From the NCBI GenBank assembly GCA_026705025.1, contig JAPPBN010000026.1, positions 248,001-312,000 on the forward strand: DNA of 64,000 bases. The letters run 5' to 3'. Position 1 is the stretch's first letter. Every line of letters starts with the position of its first letter. This DNA is from Bin125 sp026705025 (GTDB lineage: Bacteria; Chloroflexota; Dehalococcoidia; Bin125). The translations under genes were made by a program, and so were the position numbers. Below, in pieces: positions 33,553 to 43,368 of this stretch. The notes under the pieces were generated by a model. It searched no databases and had not been told where the DNA came from. It saw only the letters and a program-made list of their open reading frames with translations.

Positions 33553-36117
33553 CTAGAAGATGACCTGTTCGATCAGCAGCTCCACATAGCGCTCGTCGTC
33601 GACTCCGAATTCTCCCTTGAGGATTTCTTCGGAATGCTCCCCGAGTCCGGGCGACGGACGCGAGCCCAGGCGCTCTCCGTTCCAGGTGAATGGCTGGTGC
33701 TGGGTGATGAACGGCACGTCGCCTCGGTCGTAGCGGAAGAAGAGGCTCTCTGCGCCCGCGTCGTGGACCGCGAGGTCCGCGGCCGTTTCAGCCGGCGAGG
33801 CAGGGATGCCGCGCGCCTGCAGCATTGAGGAGGCCTCCCAGACTTCATGCTGCGACGACCACGCCGAGAGCGCCGCTTCGATTTCGTCTTCTGAGCGTTT
33901 GCGTCCTTCAAGAGTCAGCAGATCACTCCGCTCCGCGAGATCGCTGCGGCCGATCAGGTCGCAGAGTTCTCGCCACTCGCGACGGTTGCGGACGGCGACT
34001 GCCAGCCAGGAGTCGTCGCCCGACGCCGGGAACAGCCCGTGCGGACAGTACTCAGTCGAGCGGTTGCCGATTCGGGGCGTGTCGACGCCGTTGATCAGGG
34101 CGTCCATCAGCTCGTGATCGAGCAGATGGACGGCGGCCTCGTACTGGGCGATCTCGATTTGCTGTCCTTCGCCGGTGCGCTCGCGGTGGATGAGAGCCGA
34201 AATCAACAGCGAAGTTGCAATCGGCGCCAGGGTGAAGTCGGTGTGCAGCGTGCCAATGCCAATCGGCGCGCGATCGGGTTGTCCCGTGTGTCCGGCAACG
34301 CCGGACAGCGCTGTCACGCCGTTTCCGATTCCGCGGTACGACTTCTTCGGCCCGAAGGTGCCCATCACGGGGAAGGACGCGTAGATCAGGTCGGGCTTGT
34401 GCTCCCGCAGTTCGTCGTAGGTCAGGTGGAACTTCTCCATCGCGCCGGGAGCGAAGTTGTTTGTGACCAGATCGAAGTGCGGCAGCATCTCGATGATCAG
34501 CTCTCGCGTCTTCGGATGATGCAGATTGAGGGTCAGTGAGCGCTTGTCGGTGTTGGTGTCGTTGAAGAACGCGCCCGTGTCGATCGTGAAGCCCTCGGGC
34601 GGATGGGAGAATTCTCGGACCGTGTCGATGCCGGAGACCGATTCGATTTTGATCACGTCGGCGCCCAGGTTGGCCAGCATCTCGGTGATCAGTGGGCCGG
34701 CTGCCATCCAGCAGAAGTCGAGTACGCGCACGCCTTCGAGCGGCAGCCTGGTGGCGGGTCGCGGTTGAATGGCGATCGGCGAGCGCTCAAACGGTTCAGA
34801 CGGCGCCTGGCTGGTGGGTCGTTCGCCTTTGACGACGCCGAGTTCGATCAGATCGTTGATCTGCTTGCCCGACAACCCGCCGAGCTCATGCAGGACAGCG
34901 ACCGAGTGTTCTCCGAGGCCAGGAGCGGCACGAGGCGTCGTCTCGAGGCGGGTTGAGCGGTACGGAGTACGAGGCAACGGCAACGTTCGGTTCAGCACAG
35001 GATGCTCGACCTGCGGGAAGAAGCCGCGCTCGTGCAAATGCTCGTCGGCAGCGATGTCGAGACCGGTCTGCACCGGCAGGGCAAGGTCGGTGTTTCGTTG
35101 CGCCCGTTCAATCAGCGCGTCTCGCTCCTGCGCCTTGCAGAATCGAGTGACGAATTCCTGCATTTCCACCTGGTGGGTGATTCGATACGACGGCTCGCTC
35201 CACGGCTCCCCGATTAGCTGATCGTCGCCGGTCACCTCGGCATACCACTCCGGGAATGCCTGCCAGGTCAGGTTTGTCGGCGACTGCAGGTACGTGACCC
35301 AGAGCCCATTGGCGGTTTCGAAGGTCACGCCGGGAGTGTCGATGAAGACGATCTCGCCGCTCTCAAACTCGCCCGACTCGAACGAGCCGGGACCTCGCCC
35401 AACGATCGGGTAGCGCAATCCACCGGTCCCCGTCCGCTCCGCGACCATCCCGTGCCAGTTGTAGAGATTCGGATTGGCGGCCTGGATGATCGTCGAGATC
35501 ACCGCCTCTTGCAGTGAGATCGTGGATGAGACCGCCGGACCACCCTGGGCTCGCTGGAAGATCGACGCCACCGCCGCCGCGACCGCGAGGTTGGACGACT
35601 GCTTGTAACCCAGCTTGCCGGCGGGATAATCGGGGGCGATGTCGGGGAATCCATTGCAGACCAGTTGACTGCCGGCCGCCATCGCGATCAGGTCGGTCAC
35701 TTGCTCCGACGGATCGTTGCGGCGGAAGATGACATCGATGACCGACGGTCCATCGTCTCGCTGCGCCGACTCATGCAGGCCCTGGATGAACCGCGCCGCC
35801 ATTGGAGACTTCTCGAGCGGCGCGATCACGACATCGCTCTGCGAAGCGATCTGTTCAATGATGTCCCACGACTCAGCGGCGTTGAGATCGAGCGCCAGCG
35901 ACTCCTTGCCCTGGTTGTAGAGCAGATGCCGCAGCGCGCGCTCATTGCCCGGTTCGCCGTCGACCCACGGTCCAACCCGGCGAATCCGATCGCCGTTGGC
36001 CGACTCGATCCGGACCACACGCGCGCCAAGATCGGCGAGGTAGCGGCCCGCGCTGATCATCGGCTCGTCGGCCAAATCAAGCACGATGGCGCCGCTCAGA
36101 GGCAGTGATTTAGTCAT
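33553..36117 (-). CDS. Fused double family III CoA-transferase (second fusion)
   Basis: 854 residues, two CaiB/BaiF-type domains (about 1-400 and 440-854). The start SLPLSGAIVLDLADEPMI is an eroded form of the usual motif, whereas the C-half begins LEGVRVLDFCWMAAGPLITEML and has GADVIKIES. The C-half keeps HTDFTLAP, matching the catalytic Asp context, and HRERTGEGQQIE. In the N-half the aligned region reads KLGYKQSSNLAV with no Asp. ATG 36117 is preferred; the frame extends upstream to 36372 but is not protein-like there. Likely one active and one non-catalytic domain (inference). It lies 26 bases downstream of the cyclase gene. Confidence 0.88.
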   Translation of the reverse strand: MTKSLPLSGAIVLDLADEPMISAGRYLADLGARVVRIESANGDRIRRVGPWVDGEPGNERALRHLLYNQGKESLALDLNAAESWDIIEQIASQSDVVIAPLEKSPMAARFIQGLHESAQRDDGPSVIDVIFRRNDPSEQVTDLIAMAAGSQLVCNGFPDIAPDYPAGKLGYKQSSNLAVAAAVASIFQRAQGGPAVSSTISLQEAVISTIIQAANPNLYNWHGMVAERTGTGGLRYPIVGRGPGSFESGEFESGEIVFIDTPGVTFETANGLWVTYLQSPTNLTWQAFPEWYAEVTGDDQLIGEPWSEPSYRITHQVEMQEFVTRFCKAQERDALIERAQRNTDLALPVQTGLDIAADEHLHERGFFPQVEHPVLNRTLPLPRTPYRSTRLETTPRAAPGLGEHSVAVLHELGGLSGKQINDLIELGVVKGERPTSQAPSEPFERSPIAIQPRPATRLPLEGVRVLDFCWMAAGPLITEMLANLGADVIKIESVSGIDTVREFSHPPEGFTIDTGAFFNDTNTDKRSLTLNLHHPKTRELIIEMLPHFDLVTNNFAPGAMEKFHLTYDELREHKPDLIYASFPVMGTFGPKKSYRGIGNGVTALSGVAGHTGQPDRAPIGIGTLHTDFTLAPIATSLLISALIHRERTGEGQQIEIAQYEAAVHLLDHELMDALINGVDTPRIGNRSTEYCPHGLFPASGDDSWLAVAVRNRREWRELCDLIGRSDLAERSDLLTLEGRKRSEDEIEAALSAWSSQHEVWEASSMLQARGIPASPAETAADLAVHDAGAESLFFRYDRGDVPFITQHQPFTWNGERLGSRPSPGLGEHSEEILKGEFGVDDERYVELLIEQVIF

Positions 36118-36143
36118 GGATTTCCTCTTCCAACGCCCACGAG

Positions 36144-37079
36144 TCAGAACATGGCAATCGGATTGATTGGCGACGCCGTGCCGCCGACCAGGCGCAGCGG
36201 CGCGATCGTGAGCAGGAACTCCCAGCGATTGCGCTCGGCGCAGGCCTCGGCCACCGGGCCAAGTCTCGCATTGTCGATCAGATGGACGCCCATGTACGTG
36301 ATGATGATGTGGTGAATCGGCAGCGGTGAGTCCTCGATGTTCGACGGCACCATGTCGGAGACGCCGTCGCAACCGAGGATGGCCACCTCGCGCTCGCGGA
36401 TCCAGGGCAACGTCTCCATCAACAGACCGGCCATGCCGCTGAACGGCGGCCAGGCGCCTTCGGCCTCGCGTCGCGTGTCCCGGCCAGTGCGGACCAGCAA
36501 GATGTCTCCAGAACGAACCCTGACACCCTGAGCGGCCTCGGCTGCTTCAAGGTCGGCCACCGAGATCCCTTCGCCCAGTTCCAACCAGTCGACGCCCCTG
36601 ACTCGCGCGATATCGAGCAGCACCCCGCGGGTGGAAATTCCTTGTTCGAGGCACATGATTGAGTTCTTCACGGCGCCCGTTGAGAGCACGTCCGTCGCCG
36701 GGAAGCCGTTGTACATTTTGCCGTCGTCGAGGATGTGGCAGAGCGCGTCGATGTGCGTGTTGGCCATGCCGTGCGGCGAGATCATGAAGCCGTCGCCGGT
36801 CGCCTCCAGCCCTCGCAGCCCGCCCAGACCGCTGACATCGCCTGCGCCGGTCATGAAGTGCGTCACCGGCGTCGGATTGTCGGCCGCCGGCGTCTTGGCC
36901 AACTCGAGCGCGCAACTCACCGTCACGCCGTCGGACACCAGCGCCGCCGCCGCGGCAGAGACTTCGGGCGTGATGAAGTTCAGCGCCCCGCGCTCGTCCT
37001 CGGGTCCCCAGCGTCCCCAGTTCGAGAGTTGCTGCGCCAACGCATCGACATCCGCGCGAGTTCCAGTCTGGGTGGCCAT
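36144..37079 (-). CDS. Cyclase / kynurenine-formamidase-like metal-dependent hydrolase
   Basis: 311 residues of the putative cyclase family (PF04199 type), Mn/Zn-dependent hydrolases acting on formamides or lactones. The metal-binding region is SPHGMANTHIDALCH (variant of HxGTHxDxPxH) with Gly-Asp-Ile-Leu-Leu-Val-Arg-Thr-Gly (SGDILLVRTG) and an ILGCDGVSD strand downstream. ATG 37079 has AAGGAA seven bases upstream; longer upstream frame is rejected. It lies upstream of the fused CoA-transferase on the same strand and is divergent from the MFS trio. It may supply a carboxylic acid for CoA activation (inference). Confidence 0.88.
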   Translation of the reverse strand: MATQTGTRADVDALAQQLSNWGRWGPEDERGALNFITPEVSAAAAALVSDGVTVSCALELAKTPAADNPTPVTHFMTGAGDVSGLGGLRGLEATGDGFMISPHGMANTHIDALCHILDDGKMYNGFPATDVLSTGAVKNSIMCLEQGISTRGVLLDIARVRGVDWLELGEGISVADLEAAEAAQGVRVRSGDILLVRTGRDTRREAEGAWPPFSGMAGLLMETLPWIREREVAILGCDGVSDMVPSNIEDSPLPIHHIIITYMGVHLIDNARLGPVAEACAERNRWEFLLTIAPLRLVGGTASPINPIAMF

Positions 37080-37283
37080 CGTCGAGTTCCTTTCCAGGCA
37101 GCGCTTGCTGCGTTGCAGAGTGTCGGGCAATCGGCTGGCAGTATGCCAGAGCGCAGACCATCGCGTGCTCGGCAGATACAGTGACCTGCGGTCACCTGTA
37201 CCGATTCGAGCCGACCGACAGCGCGTCATCAGGCATCGGACGGCGCTCAGCGGGCATGGGAGGCTTCAGGAGGAAGACCCCGC

Positions 37284-38687
37284 GTGCTGCCCGCGCTCTT
37301 CGGATCCGACCGCAAGATCTTCTACGGCTGGTACATCGTCGCCGCCGGCATCGTGATCAACATGCTGATGGGCGGGCTGATCATGCACGCCTTTCACTTC
37401 TATGTAGCCGAACTCAAGGCCGAGTTCCTCTGGCCGGCCACGATCTTCGGCCTGGCCTTCATGATCACCAGGATCGAATCGGGCGTGCTCGGACCCGTTC
37501 AGGGTTGGCTGATCGACCGCTTCGGTCCGCAGACAATGATGCGCCTCGGGATCGCGTCAACCACGATCGGCCTGCTCGCGTTCTCCCAGTTGAACAGCCA
37601 GGCCACGTTCATTGGGTTCTACTTCATCGTCGCGATCGGCGCATCAGTCGGGGGGTTCATGACCGTGTCGGTCGCCGTGGTGACCTGGTTCGAGCGACTC
37701 AGGTCGCGCGCCCTGGGCTACATGTCCACCGGTTTCGCATTCGGCGGATTCCTCGCGTTGCCGGTGGGACTGATGATCACCGAGATCGGCTGGCGCTGGT
37801 CGGCGCTTCTATCGGCGGTTGTGTTATTCAGCGTCGGCCAGAGCCTCGCCTTCCTGTTTGTTCGCCGTCCCGAGGATCGCGGTCTTGTCAAAGATGGCGA
37901 GGCGGCGTCAGCTCGGGACGAGACGCACGACGGCCAGGCCGCCAGCGCCCGGACACCCGCCAGCGCGCATCGTCATCGCGACTTCACCGCTCGCGAAGCG
38001 CTGCGGACGCGGGCATTCTGGGGTCTGGCACTCGCTCATGGTGCGCCACTCCTGGTCGTCTCCGGGGTCTTCGTCCACTTCACTCTGTTAGTTGTCGAGA
38101 TCGAAGGACTCACGGCATTTCACGCCGGTATCGCCTACACCGTGATGAACGTCGCGCAACTCGTTGGCCAGCTCGTGATGGGCTATCTCGGCGACCGATT
38201 CTCCAAGCGCCTGCTGCTTGTCCCGGCCATGATCGGCCACTGTGCCGCTGCCGTACTGCTTGGTTTCGCTGTCTCTTACGAGGTCGTGCTGATCGCAGCG
38301 ACGATCAACGGTCTGGCCTGGGGATCGCGTGCGCCGCTAATCACCGCGCTCCGCGCCGACTACTTCGGCGCATCCAACTTCGGCCAGATCATGGGTTGGT
38401 CCTCGGTCGTGATGTCGACCTTTATGACCGTCGGCGGATTCCTCTCGGCCGTCCTCTACGACGCGACAGGCAGCTACGAGATCCCCTTCATTGTGCTCGG
38501 ACTGGGGGCATTGACCGGCGCGCTGTGGGTGCTGATGGCAAGCCGGCCGCGACTGCCGGGCGTCCGGGTCATGAGCGCCAGAGGACCGCTGCGTCGGGCC
38601 CAACCAATCGCCATGTTCCGGCCCAACCGGCCGTCCACCAGTCCGACGGTCCGCCGGGCCCCGCAGCGCGCCTCCCGCGATCGGTAA
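37284..38687 (+). CDS. MFS transporter, first of three tandem paralogues
   Basis: 467 residues with a GTG start preceded by AGGAGGAAGACC. Twelve predicted helices, with a cytoplasmic loop near residues 200-235. Starts RKIFYGWYIVAAGIVINMLMGG. Family loop motifs are LIDRFGPQTMMRLG after helix 2, and the central loop ends with the HRDFTAREALRTRAFWGLAL segment shared by all three copies. Monocarboxylate/oxalate-antiporter-like. High similarity to the next two genes in the same order of motifs shows tandem duplication. Substrate unknown. Confidence 0.87.
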   Translation: MLPALFGSDRKIFYGWYIVAAGIVINMLMGGLIMHAFHFYVAELKAEFLWPATIFGLAFMITRIESGVLGPVQGWLIDRFGPQTMMRLGIASTTIGLLAFSQLNSQATFIGFYFIVAIGASVGGFMTVSVAVVTWFERLRSRALGYMSTGFAFGGFLALPVGLMITEIGWRWSALLSAVVLFSVGQSLAFLFVRRPEDRGLVKDGEAASARDETHDGQAASARTPASAHRHRDFTAREALRTRAFWGLALAHGAPLLVVSGVFVHFTLLVVEIEGLTAFHAGIAYTVMNVAQLVGQLVMGYLGDRFSKRLLLVPAMIGHCAAAVLLGFAVSYEVVLIAATINGLAWGSRAPLITALRADYFGASNFGQIMGWSSVVMSTFMTVGGFLSAVLYDATGSYEIPFIVLGLGALTGALWVLMASRPRLPGVRVMSARGPLRRAQPIAMFRPNRPSTSPTVRRAPQRASRDR

Positions 38688-38715
38688 CGACTCCGCGATA
38701 CCTGATACTGGGTCA

Positions 38716-40068
38716 ATGCGCTCGCGCTTCGATCCGCGCAACATCTTCTTCGGTTGGTACATCGTCGCCGCCGGCATGGTGATCAACATGCTGATCGGCG
38801 GACTGGTCTTCCACTCCTTCAGTTTCTATGTAGCTGAGCTCAAGGCAGAGTTCCTCTGGTCGGCCTCTCTGTTCGCTTTCGCCTTCACGCTGACCCGGGT
38901 TGAGAGCGGCGTGCTGGGACCGATCCAGGGCTGGCTGATTGACCGATTCAGTCCCAAGACGATGATTCGCTGGGGAGTCGGTTTGACGGCCGTTGGCATG
39001 CTCGCGTTCAGCCAACTCTGGGACCCGGGCAGCTTCATCGGGTTCTACTTCCTGATCTCGATTGGCGCCTCAGTGGGCGGGTTCATGACGATCTCGGTCG
39101 TCACTGTGACCTGGTTCGAGCGGCTGCGTTCGCGGGCGCTCGGCTTCATGGCGATGGGATTCGGTCTGGGCGGGTTCTGGGCGCCTGTGGTGGGTTCGTT
39201 GATGGATGCGGTCGGCTGGCGCTGGACGGCGATCGGCACCGGCGTCCTGCTGATGGTCGTGGGACTCGCGCTGTCCTCGTTGTTTGTTCGTCATCCGCGA
39301 GACAAAGGCATGGAACCCGACGGCGGCCCGGCCAGCGGATCACGTCGCGACGGTTCCAGCGCGTCCGTCGCGGCCAGTCCGGAGAACGTGTACCGCCACC
39401 GAGACTTCACGGCCCGCGAGGCGCTGCGGACGCGGTCGTTCTGGGCGCTCGCGCTGGCGCACGGCGCGCCGCTGATGGTCGTGTCCGGGATGATGGTGTA
39501 CTTCGCGACCCGCGTACAGGAGATCGAAGGCCTCTCGGCCGCCGACGCCGGCCTCGCCTGGCTGGTGATGTCGGCTTGCCAACTCGTCGGTCAGCTGACG
39601 ATGGGATATCTGGGAGATGTCATCTCGAAGCGGTTGATCCTGTACTTCTGCATGCTTGGTCACGGCGCCGCCGGTGTGTTGCTGGGGATCGCCGACAGCT
39701 ATCTGCTGGTCATGCTTTGTTCTGTGGTCAATGGTCTGGCCTGGGGCGCGCGAGGACCGCTGATCACGGCACTTCGCGCGGACTACTTTGGCGCTTCCAG
39801 CTTTGGCCAGATCATGGGCTGGTCGTCGACCGTGATGATGCTGTTCATGGTGGCCGGCTCGCTGATCGTCGGCACGCTCCGCGATGTCAGCGGCGATTTC
39901 ATGCTAGGTTTCCTCGTGGTCGGTATCGGGGCTGGCTCTGGAGTGCTGTGGGTCGCCATGGCAACACGCCCGCGGCTTGCCCTGGCCGTCGCCGCGGCAC
40001 GGCGCCTGACACCGAGTTCGGCGCAACTCATCGCCGTTTCTCGTCCCAATCGCCCGGGAGGCGACTGA
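38716..40068 (+). CDS. MFS transporter, second of three tandem paralogues
   Basis: 450 residues, 28 bases after the first copy. Begins RNIFFGWYIVAAGMVINMLIGG, nearly identical to the first copy over this stretch. LIDRFSPKTMIRWG and HRDFTAREALRTRSFWALAL are the matching loop segments, and QIMGWSSTVMMLFM aligns with the same region in both neighbours. The C-terminal tail is short and basic/polar. Probably one transcript with its neighbours. Retention of three copies suggests differing carboxylate substrates (inference). Confidence 0.87.
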   Translation: MRSRFDPRNIFFGWYIVAAGMVINMLIGGLVFHSFSFYVAELKAEFLWSASLFAFAFTLTRVESGVLGPIQGWLIDRFSPKTMIRWGVGLTAVGMLAFSQLWDPGSFIGFYFLISIGASVGGFMTISVVTVTWFERLRSRALGFMAMGFGLGGFWAPVVGSLMDAVGWRWTAIGTGVLLMVVGLALSSLFVRHPRDKGMEPDGGPASGSRRDGSSASVAASPENVYRHRDFTAREALRTRSFWALALAHGAPLMVVSGMMVYFATRVQEIEGLSAADAGLAWLVMSACQLVGQLTMGYLGDVISKRLILYFCMLGHGAAGVLLGIADSYLLVMLCSVVNGLAWGARGPLITALRADYFGASSFGQIMGWSSTVMMLFMVAGSLIVGTLRDVSGDFMLGFLVVGIGAGSGVLWVAMATRPRLALAVAAARRLTPSSAQLIAVSRPNRPGGD

Positions 40069-40093
40069 GCCGACGCACGCTAGGTTGATCTGA

Positions 40094-41401
40094 GTGCTGC
40101 GTCGCTTTGCCACCGGTCGGGTGTTCTTTGGCTGGTACATCGTCTCCGGCGGGATCGTGGTACAGATCCTGCTGGGCGGGCTGGTCATGCATGCGGCCGG
40201 GTTCTATGTCGCCGCGTTGCAGGACGAGTTCATGTGGTCGGCGACGCTGTTCGGTCTCGCGCTGGCGATGACGCGGATCGAGTCGGGCGCGCTGGGACCC
40301 GTCCAGGGCTGGGCGATCGATCGCTACGGCCCGCGGATGATGATGCGCCTGGGGATCGCCTCGACCGCGCTGGGTTTGATTCTCTTCGGGTTCATCAACA
40401 ACCAGGCCACGTTCTTCATCTACTACTTCATCGTCTCCATCGGGGCGGGCGTCGGCGGGTTCATGACGCTCACGGTGGCCGTCGTGCACTGGTTCCAGCG
40501 CACCCGCGCTCGCGCGATGGGCTATCTGATGACCGGCCTGGCGATCGGCAGCTTCCTGGCGCCGCTGATCTCGTTCCTGATCGACGGCGTCGGCTGGCGC
40601 GAAACGTCGATTGGCTCGGGGGTGTTGCTCTTGGTCGCGGGACAGCTGATCGCGACACTGATCGTGAGACCGGTGGATCGTGGCGAATCGCCCGAGCCGG
40701 CTCGCGCAGCGACGGTCTCGCGGCCAGAAACGCCTGCCGCGCCCATTCAGCAGCGCCGCAACTTCACGACCCGCGAAGCGCTGCGGACGCGCTCGTTCTG
40801 GGCGCTGTCCTTCGCCCATGGTTCGCCGCTGTTGATGGTCGCGGCGGTGAGTGGATTCTTCGTCCTCCGCGTCGGCGAGATCGAGGGACTGGGTCCGGGA
40901 CACGCAGCGATCGCCATCGTGATCGGCACGGTCTGTCAGATCGTCGCTCAGTTGGTAGGTGGCTATGCCGGCGACGTTATCTCGAAACGGGTGATCATCG
41001 CCATGTGCCTCGCCGGGCATGCCGCCGCGGCGATCGTCCTGGCCATCGCCAATTCCTTCCCCATGATCATCCTCGGGGCTGTCCTTCACTGGACGGCCTG
41101 GGGCGGACGCGGGCCGAACATCAATACCCTGCGCGCCGACTACTTCGGTCCAGCCAACATCGGACAGATCATGGGCTGGGCCTCGGTCGTGATGATGATC
41201 TACTCGGCCGGTGGCAGTTTGCTGACCGGAGCGCTGCGCGACCTGAGCGACGGCTGGGCGCTGCCCTTCGTGGTCGCGGGAATCGGCACGGCGAGCGGTC
41301 TGGTCTGGCTGGCGTTGGCGACTCGGCCCAAACTTCCGGACGAGCCAGCCGACGTCGATGAGCCTGAGGGGACGATGTCTTACCCTCAGGCTCGCAGTTG
41401 A
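40094..41401 (+). CDS. MFS transporter, third of three tandem paralogues
   Basis: 435 residues with a GTG start. Opens GRVFFGWYIVSGGIVVQILLGG. Loop motifs are AIDRYGPRMMMRLG and RRNFTTREALRTRSFWALSF. It is the most diverged of the three; its large antisense frame (40028-43291) is only a shadow. It ends 24 bases before the GMC oxidoreductase, suggesting an uptake-plus-oxidation unit. Substrate unknown. Confidence 0.87.
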   Translation: MLRRFATGRVFFGWYIVSGGIVVQILLGGLVMHAAGFYVAALQDEFMWSATLFGLALAMTRIESGALGPVQGWAIDRYGPRMMMRLGIASTALGLILFGFINNQATFFIYYFIVSIGAGVGGFMTLTVAVVHWFQRTRARAMGYLMTGLAIGSFLAPLISFLIDGVGWRETSIGSGVLLLVAGQLIATLIVRPVDRGESPEPARAATVSRPETPAAPIQQRRNFTTREALRTRSFWALSFAHGSPLLMVAAVSGFFVLRVGEIEGLGPGHAAIAIVIGTVCQIVAQLVGGYAGDVISKRVIIAMCLAGHAAAAIVLAIANSFPMIILGAVLHWTAWGGRGPNINTLRADYFGPANIGQIMGWASVVMMIYSAGGSLLTGALRDLSDGWALPFVVAGIGTASGLVWLALATRPKLPDEPADVDEPEGTMSYPQARS

Positions 41402-41425
41402 GACCACCGAGTGAGGAGGAGCCAG

Positions 41426-42991
41426 ATGGAATACGACGTGATCATCGTGGGCGCCGGATCGTCGGGCGCTGTCCTGGCAACCCGATTGAGCGAAGACCGC
41501 TCGCGATCGGTCCTGTTGCTGGACGCCGGACCGGATTACCGGTCGCTGGATGAACTCCCCGGGGACGTGAACAGCATCCACGAGCCATCCGTCGTACGGC
41601 ACGACTGGGGCTTCAACGCGACCTTCGTGCCAGGCCGCGACGCGCCGCTGCCTCGCGGCAAGCTGGTCGGCGGATCGTCGGCAATCAACACGGGCGTCGC
41701 GATCCGCGGCGCGCCCGGCGACTATGACGTGTGGGCCGAGATGACCGGCGACCAGCGCTGGGCCTGGTCGGAGTGCCTGCCCTATTTCCGCGGGATTGAG
41801 GACGACAAGGACGAAGGCGGCGACTTCCACGGTCAGGGCGGCCCGATCCCGGTCCGCCGCTGGACGCTCGATGAGATGGAGGCTGTGCAGCGGGGCTTCT
41901 ACGACGCCTGCGTCGCGCATGGCTTCGAGCAGACCAACGACCAGAACGACCCCGAGTCGACCGGCATTTCGCCGCTGGCGATGAACCGCGACGGACCGCA
42001 AGAGATGACCCGATGGTCGGCCAACCTCGGATTCCTCTCGCAGGCGCGCAATCGACTCAATCTGACCGTGCGCGGACACTGCCTGGTGGACCGGGTGCTG
42101 TTCGAGGGCAATCGGGCGGTCGGCCTGGTCGTGGAGTGCGACGGCGAGTTGCAGGAGGTCCGCGGTCAGCAAATCATCCTCTCGGCGGGCGCGATCATGA
42201 GTCCGGCGATCCTGCTGCGCAGCGGGGTCGGGCCATCTGGCGAGCTGGCGCAGCTGGGGATTCCGTCGGTTGCCGACCTGCCCGGCGTGGGCAAGCACCT
42301 GATGGACCACCCGATGACGCCGATGCTCTTCTGGCCGACGCCCGGCACGGTCGATCCGGATCGGCCACTTGCTCAGACGCTGCTGCGCTACACGTCCGAG
42401 ACGGGCGAGTTCAACGACATGCAGGTCTACCTGCTGGGTCACATCCAGATTGGTCCCCAGGCCCGATTCGGCGCCTGGGTCGGCGAGAATGAGCGGGAAG
42501 AAGAGGCCAGCTGGGTGTTCGGCATTGCTCCGGGCGTGCAGCTGCCCAACTCCTACGGCTCGGTGACGCTGCAGAGCGCAGACTACGCACAGCATCCCAA
42601 TATCGATCTGAAGTTTGACGAACACGAAGGAGATCGGGTTCGTCTGCGAGAGGGCGCCAGACTGGCCTGGAACCTGGCTCACTCCGACGAGATGAGTTCC
42701 TTCCATCAGGGCGCGATCGACATTGATCAGGAAACCGTAGACGACGACGAGAAGCTCGACGAGTGGATCCACGCCACCGCAACCAGCATGGCCCACCCAA
42801 CCTGCACCTGTCCCATGGGCCCCGACCCGTCTGAAGGCGCCGTCGTCGACAGCGAGGGCCGGGTCCACGGCGTCGAGAATCTCCGCGTGGTGGATGGCTC
42901 GATCATGCCCACAGTGGTGCGGGCCAATACCAACTTCACCTGCATGATGATGGGCGAACGTGTCGCCGAGTGGATGGCGGCGGAGTTGTAG
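41426..42991 (+). CDS. GMC-family FAD-dependent oxidoreductase (choline dehydrogenase-like)
   Basis: 521 residues. Flavoprotein oxidising primary or secondary alcohols. The Rossmann motif is VIIVGAGSSGAVLATRLSE. GGSSAINTGVAIRG is the GMC signature 1 region, and LSAGAIMSPAILLRSGVGP is signature 2. The C-terminal active-site region has AHPTCTCPMG (catalytic His) and RVVDGSIMPTVVRANTNFT (Asn partner). GAGGAGG lies six bases before ATG 41426, which is preferred over GTG 41411. It follows the MFS trio closely, so its substrate may be what they import (inference). Confidence 0.93.
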   Translation: MEYDVIIVGAGSSGAVLATRLSEDRSRSVLLLDAGPDYRSLDELPGDVNSIHEPSVVRHDWGFNATFVPGRDAPLPRGKLVGGSSAINTGVAIRGAPGDYDVWAEMTGDQRWAWSECLPYFRGIEDDKDEGGDFHGQGGPIPVRRWTLDEMEAVQRGFYDACVAHGFEQTNDQNDPESTGISPLAMNRDGPQEMTRWSANLGFLSQARNRLNLTVRGHCLVDRVLFEGNRAVGLVVECDGELQEVRGQQIILSAGAIMSPAILLRSGVGPSGELAQLGIPSVADLPGVGKHLMDHPMTPMLFWPTPGTVDPDRPLAQTLLRYTSETGEFNDMQVYLLGHIQIGPQARFGAWVGENEREEEASWVFGIAPGVQLPNSYGSVTLQSADYAQHPNIDLKFDEHEGDRVRLREGARLAWNLAHSDEMSSFHQGAIDIDQETVDDDEKLDEWIHATATSMAHPTCTCPMGPDPSEGAVVDSEGRVHGVENLRVVDGSIMPTVVRANTNFTCMMMGERVAEWMAAEL

Positions 42992-43368
42992 CGAGGTTGA
43001 CGGCCCGGCGTCGCGCGCCTGCATCGGGCGCCGGGGCTGGGTCGAACTTCGCTTTGGGCGGGAAATCGGTCTTGAGGGTGAATTTGGGTCAGTTTGTGCT
43101 GATTTCGTGTCCTGGATTGACAATTGTGCGTCCGGGAGTCCAGATTTGTCCAGATTTGTCCAGATCTGTCTCGATGAGTCTCGAACCGGTGATGATTCCT
43201 CTGGACAGGACCGGCTGGTTCCAGGCATGTCTTGAGAGAGCATGGGATTGCCCGGGAGCATCGAGTAGACCTCGCCGCTATTGACGTTCATATGTTCTGA
43301 TGCTACCGGGATCGGGTGTCCGGCGGGTCGGCGAGGTTCATCCGTGTACGGGCCTCGGGGACCTGGTG
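42992..43368. other. 377-base noncoding gap with decamer array
   Basis: Lies between the 3' ends of the GMC oxidoreductase and a minus-strand CoA-transferase. It contains GTGCTGATTTCG and a TTGACA at 43117-43122 without a convincing -10, then the decamer array at 43135-43184. The rest shows no gene that I can support. Confidence 0.55.
43135..43184 (+). repeat. Tandem decamer array (TTTGTCCAGA type)
   Basis: Two exact TTTGTCCAGA units at 43145-43154 and 43155-43164, preceded by GGAGTCCAGA and followed by decayed units TCTGTCTCGA and TGAGTCTCGA in the same 10-base register. Same core unit as at 30695-30724, with the nearby words GTGCTGATTT and CGTCCGG also shared. Confidence 0.75.

Noticed and set aside
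43117..43145. Promoter with TTGACA at 43117
   Set aside because: No acceptable -10 lies 16-18 bases downstream, and the strand runs toward a convergent gene end.
40028..43291. 1087-residue open frame on the minus strand opposite an MFS gene and the GMC oxidoreductase
   Set aside because: It is an antisense shadow: its translation is low-complexity Arg/His/Asp/Gly-rich, has no domain, and the opposite strand carries two clear genes with intact motifs.
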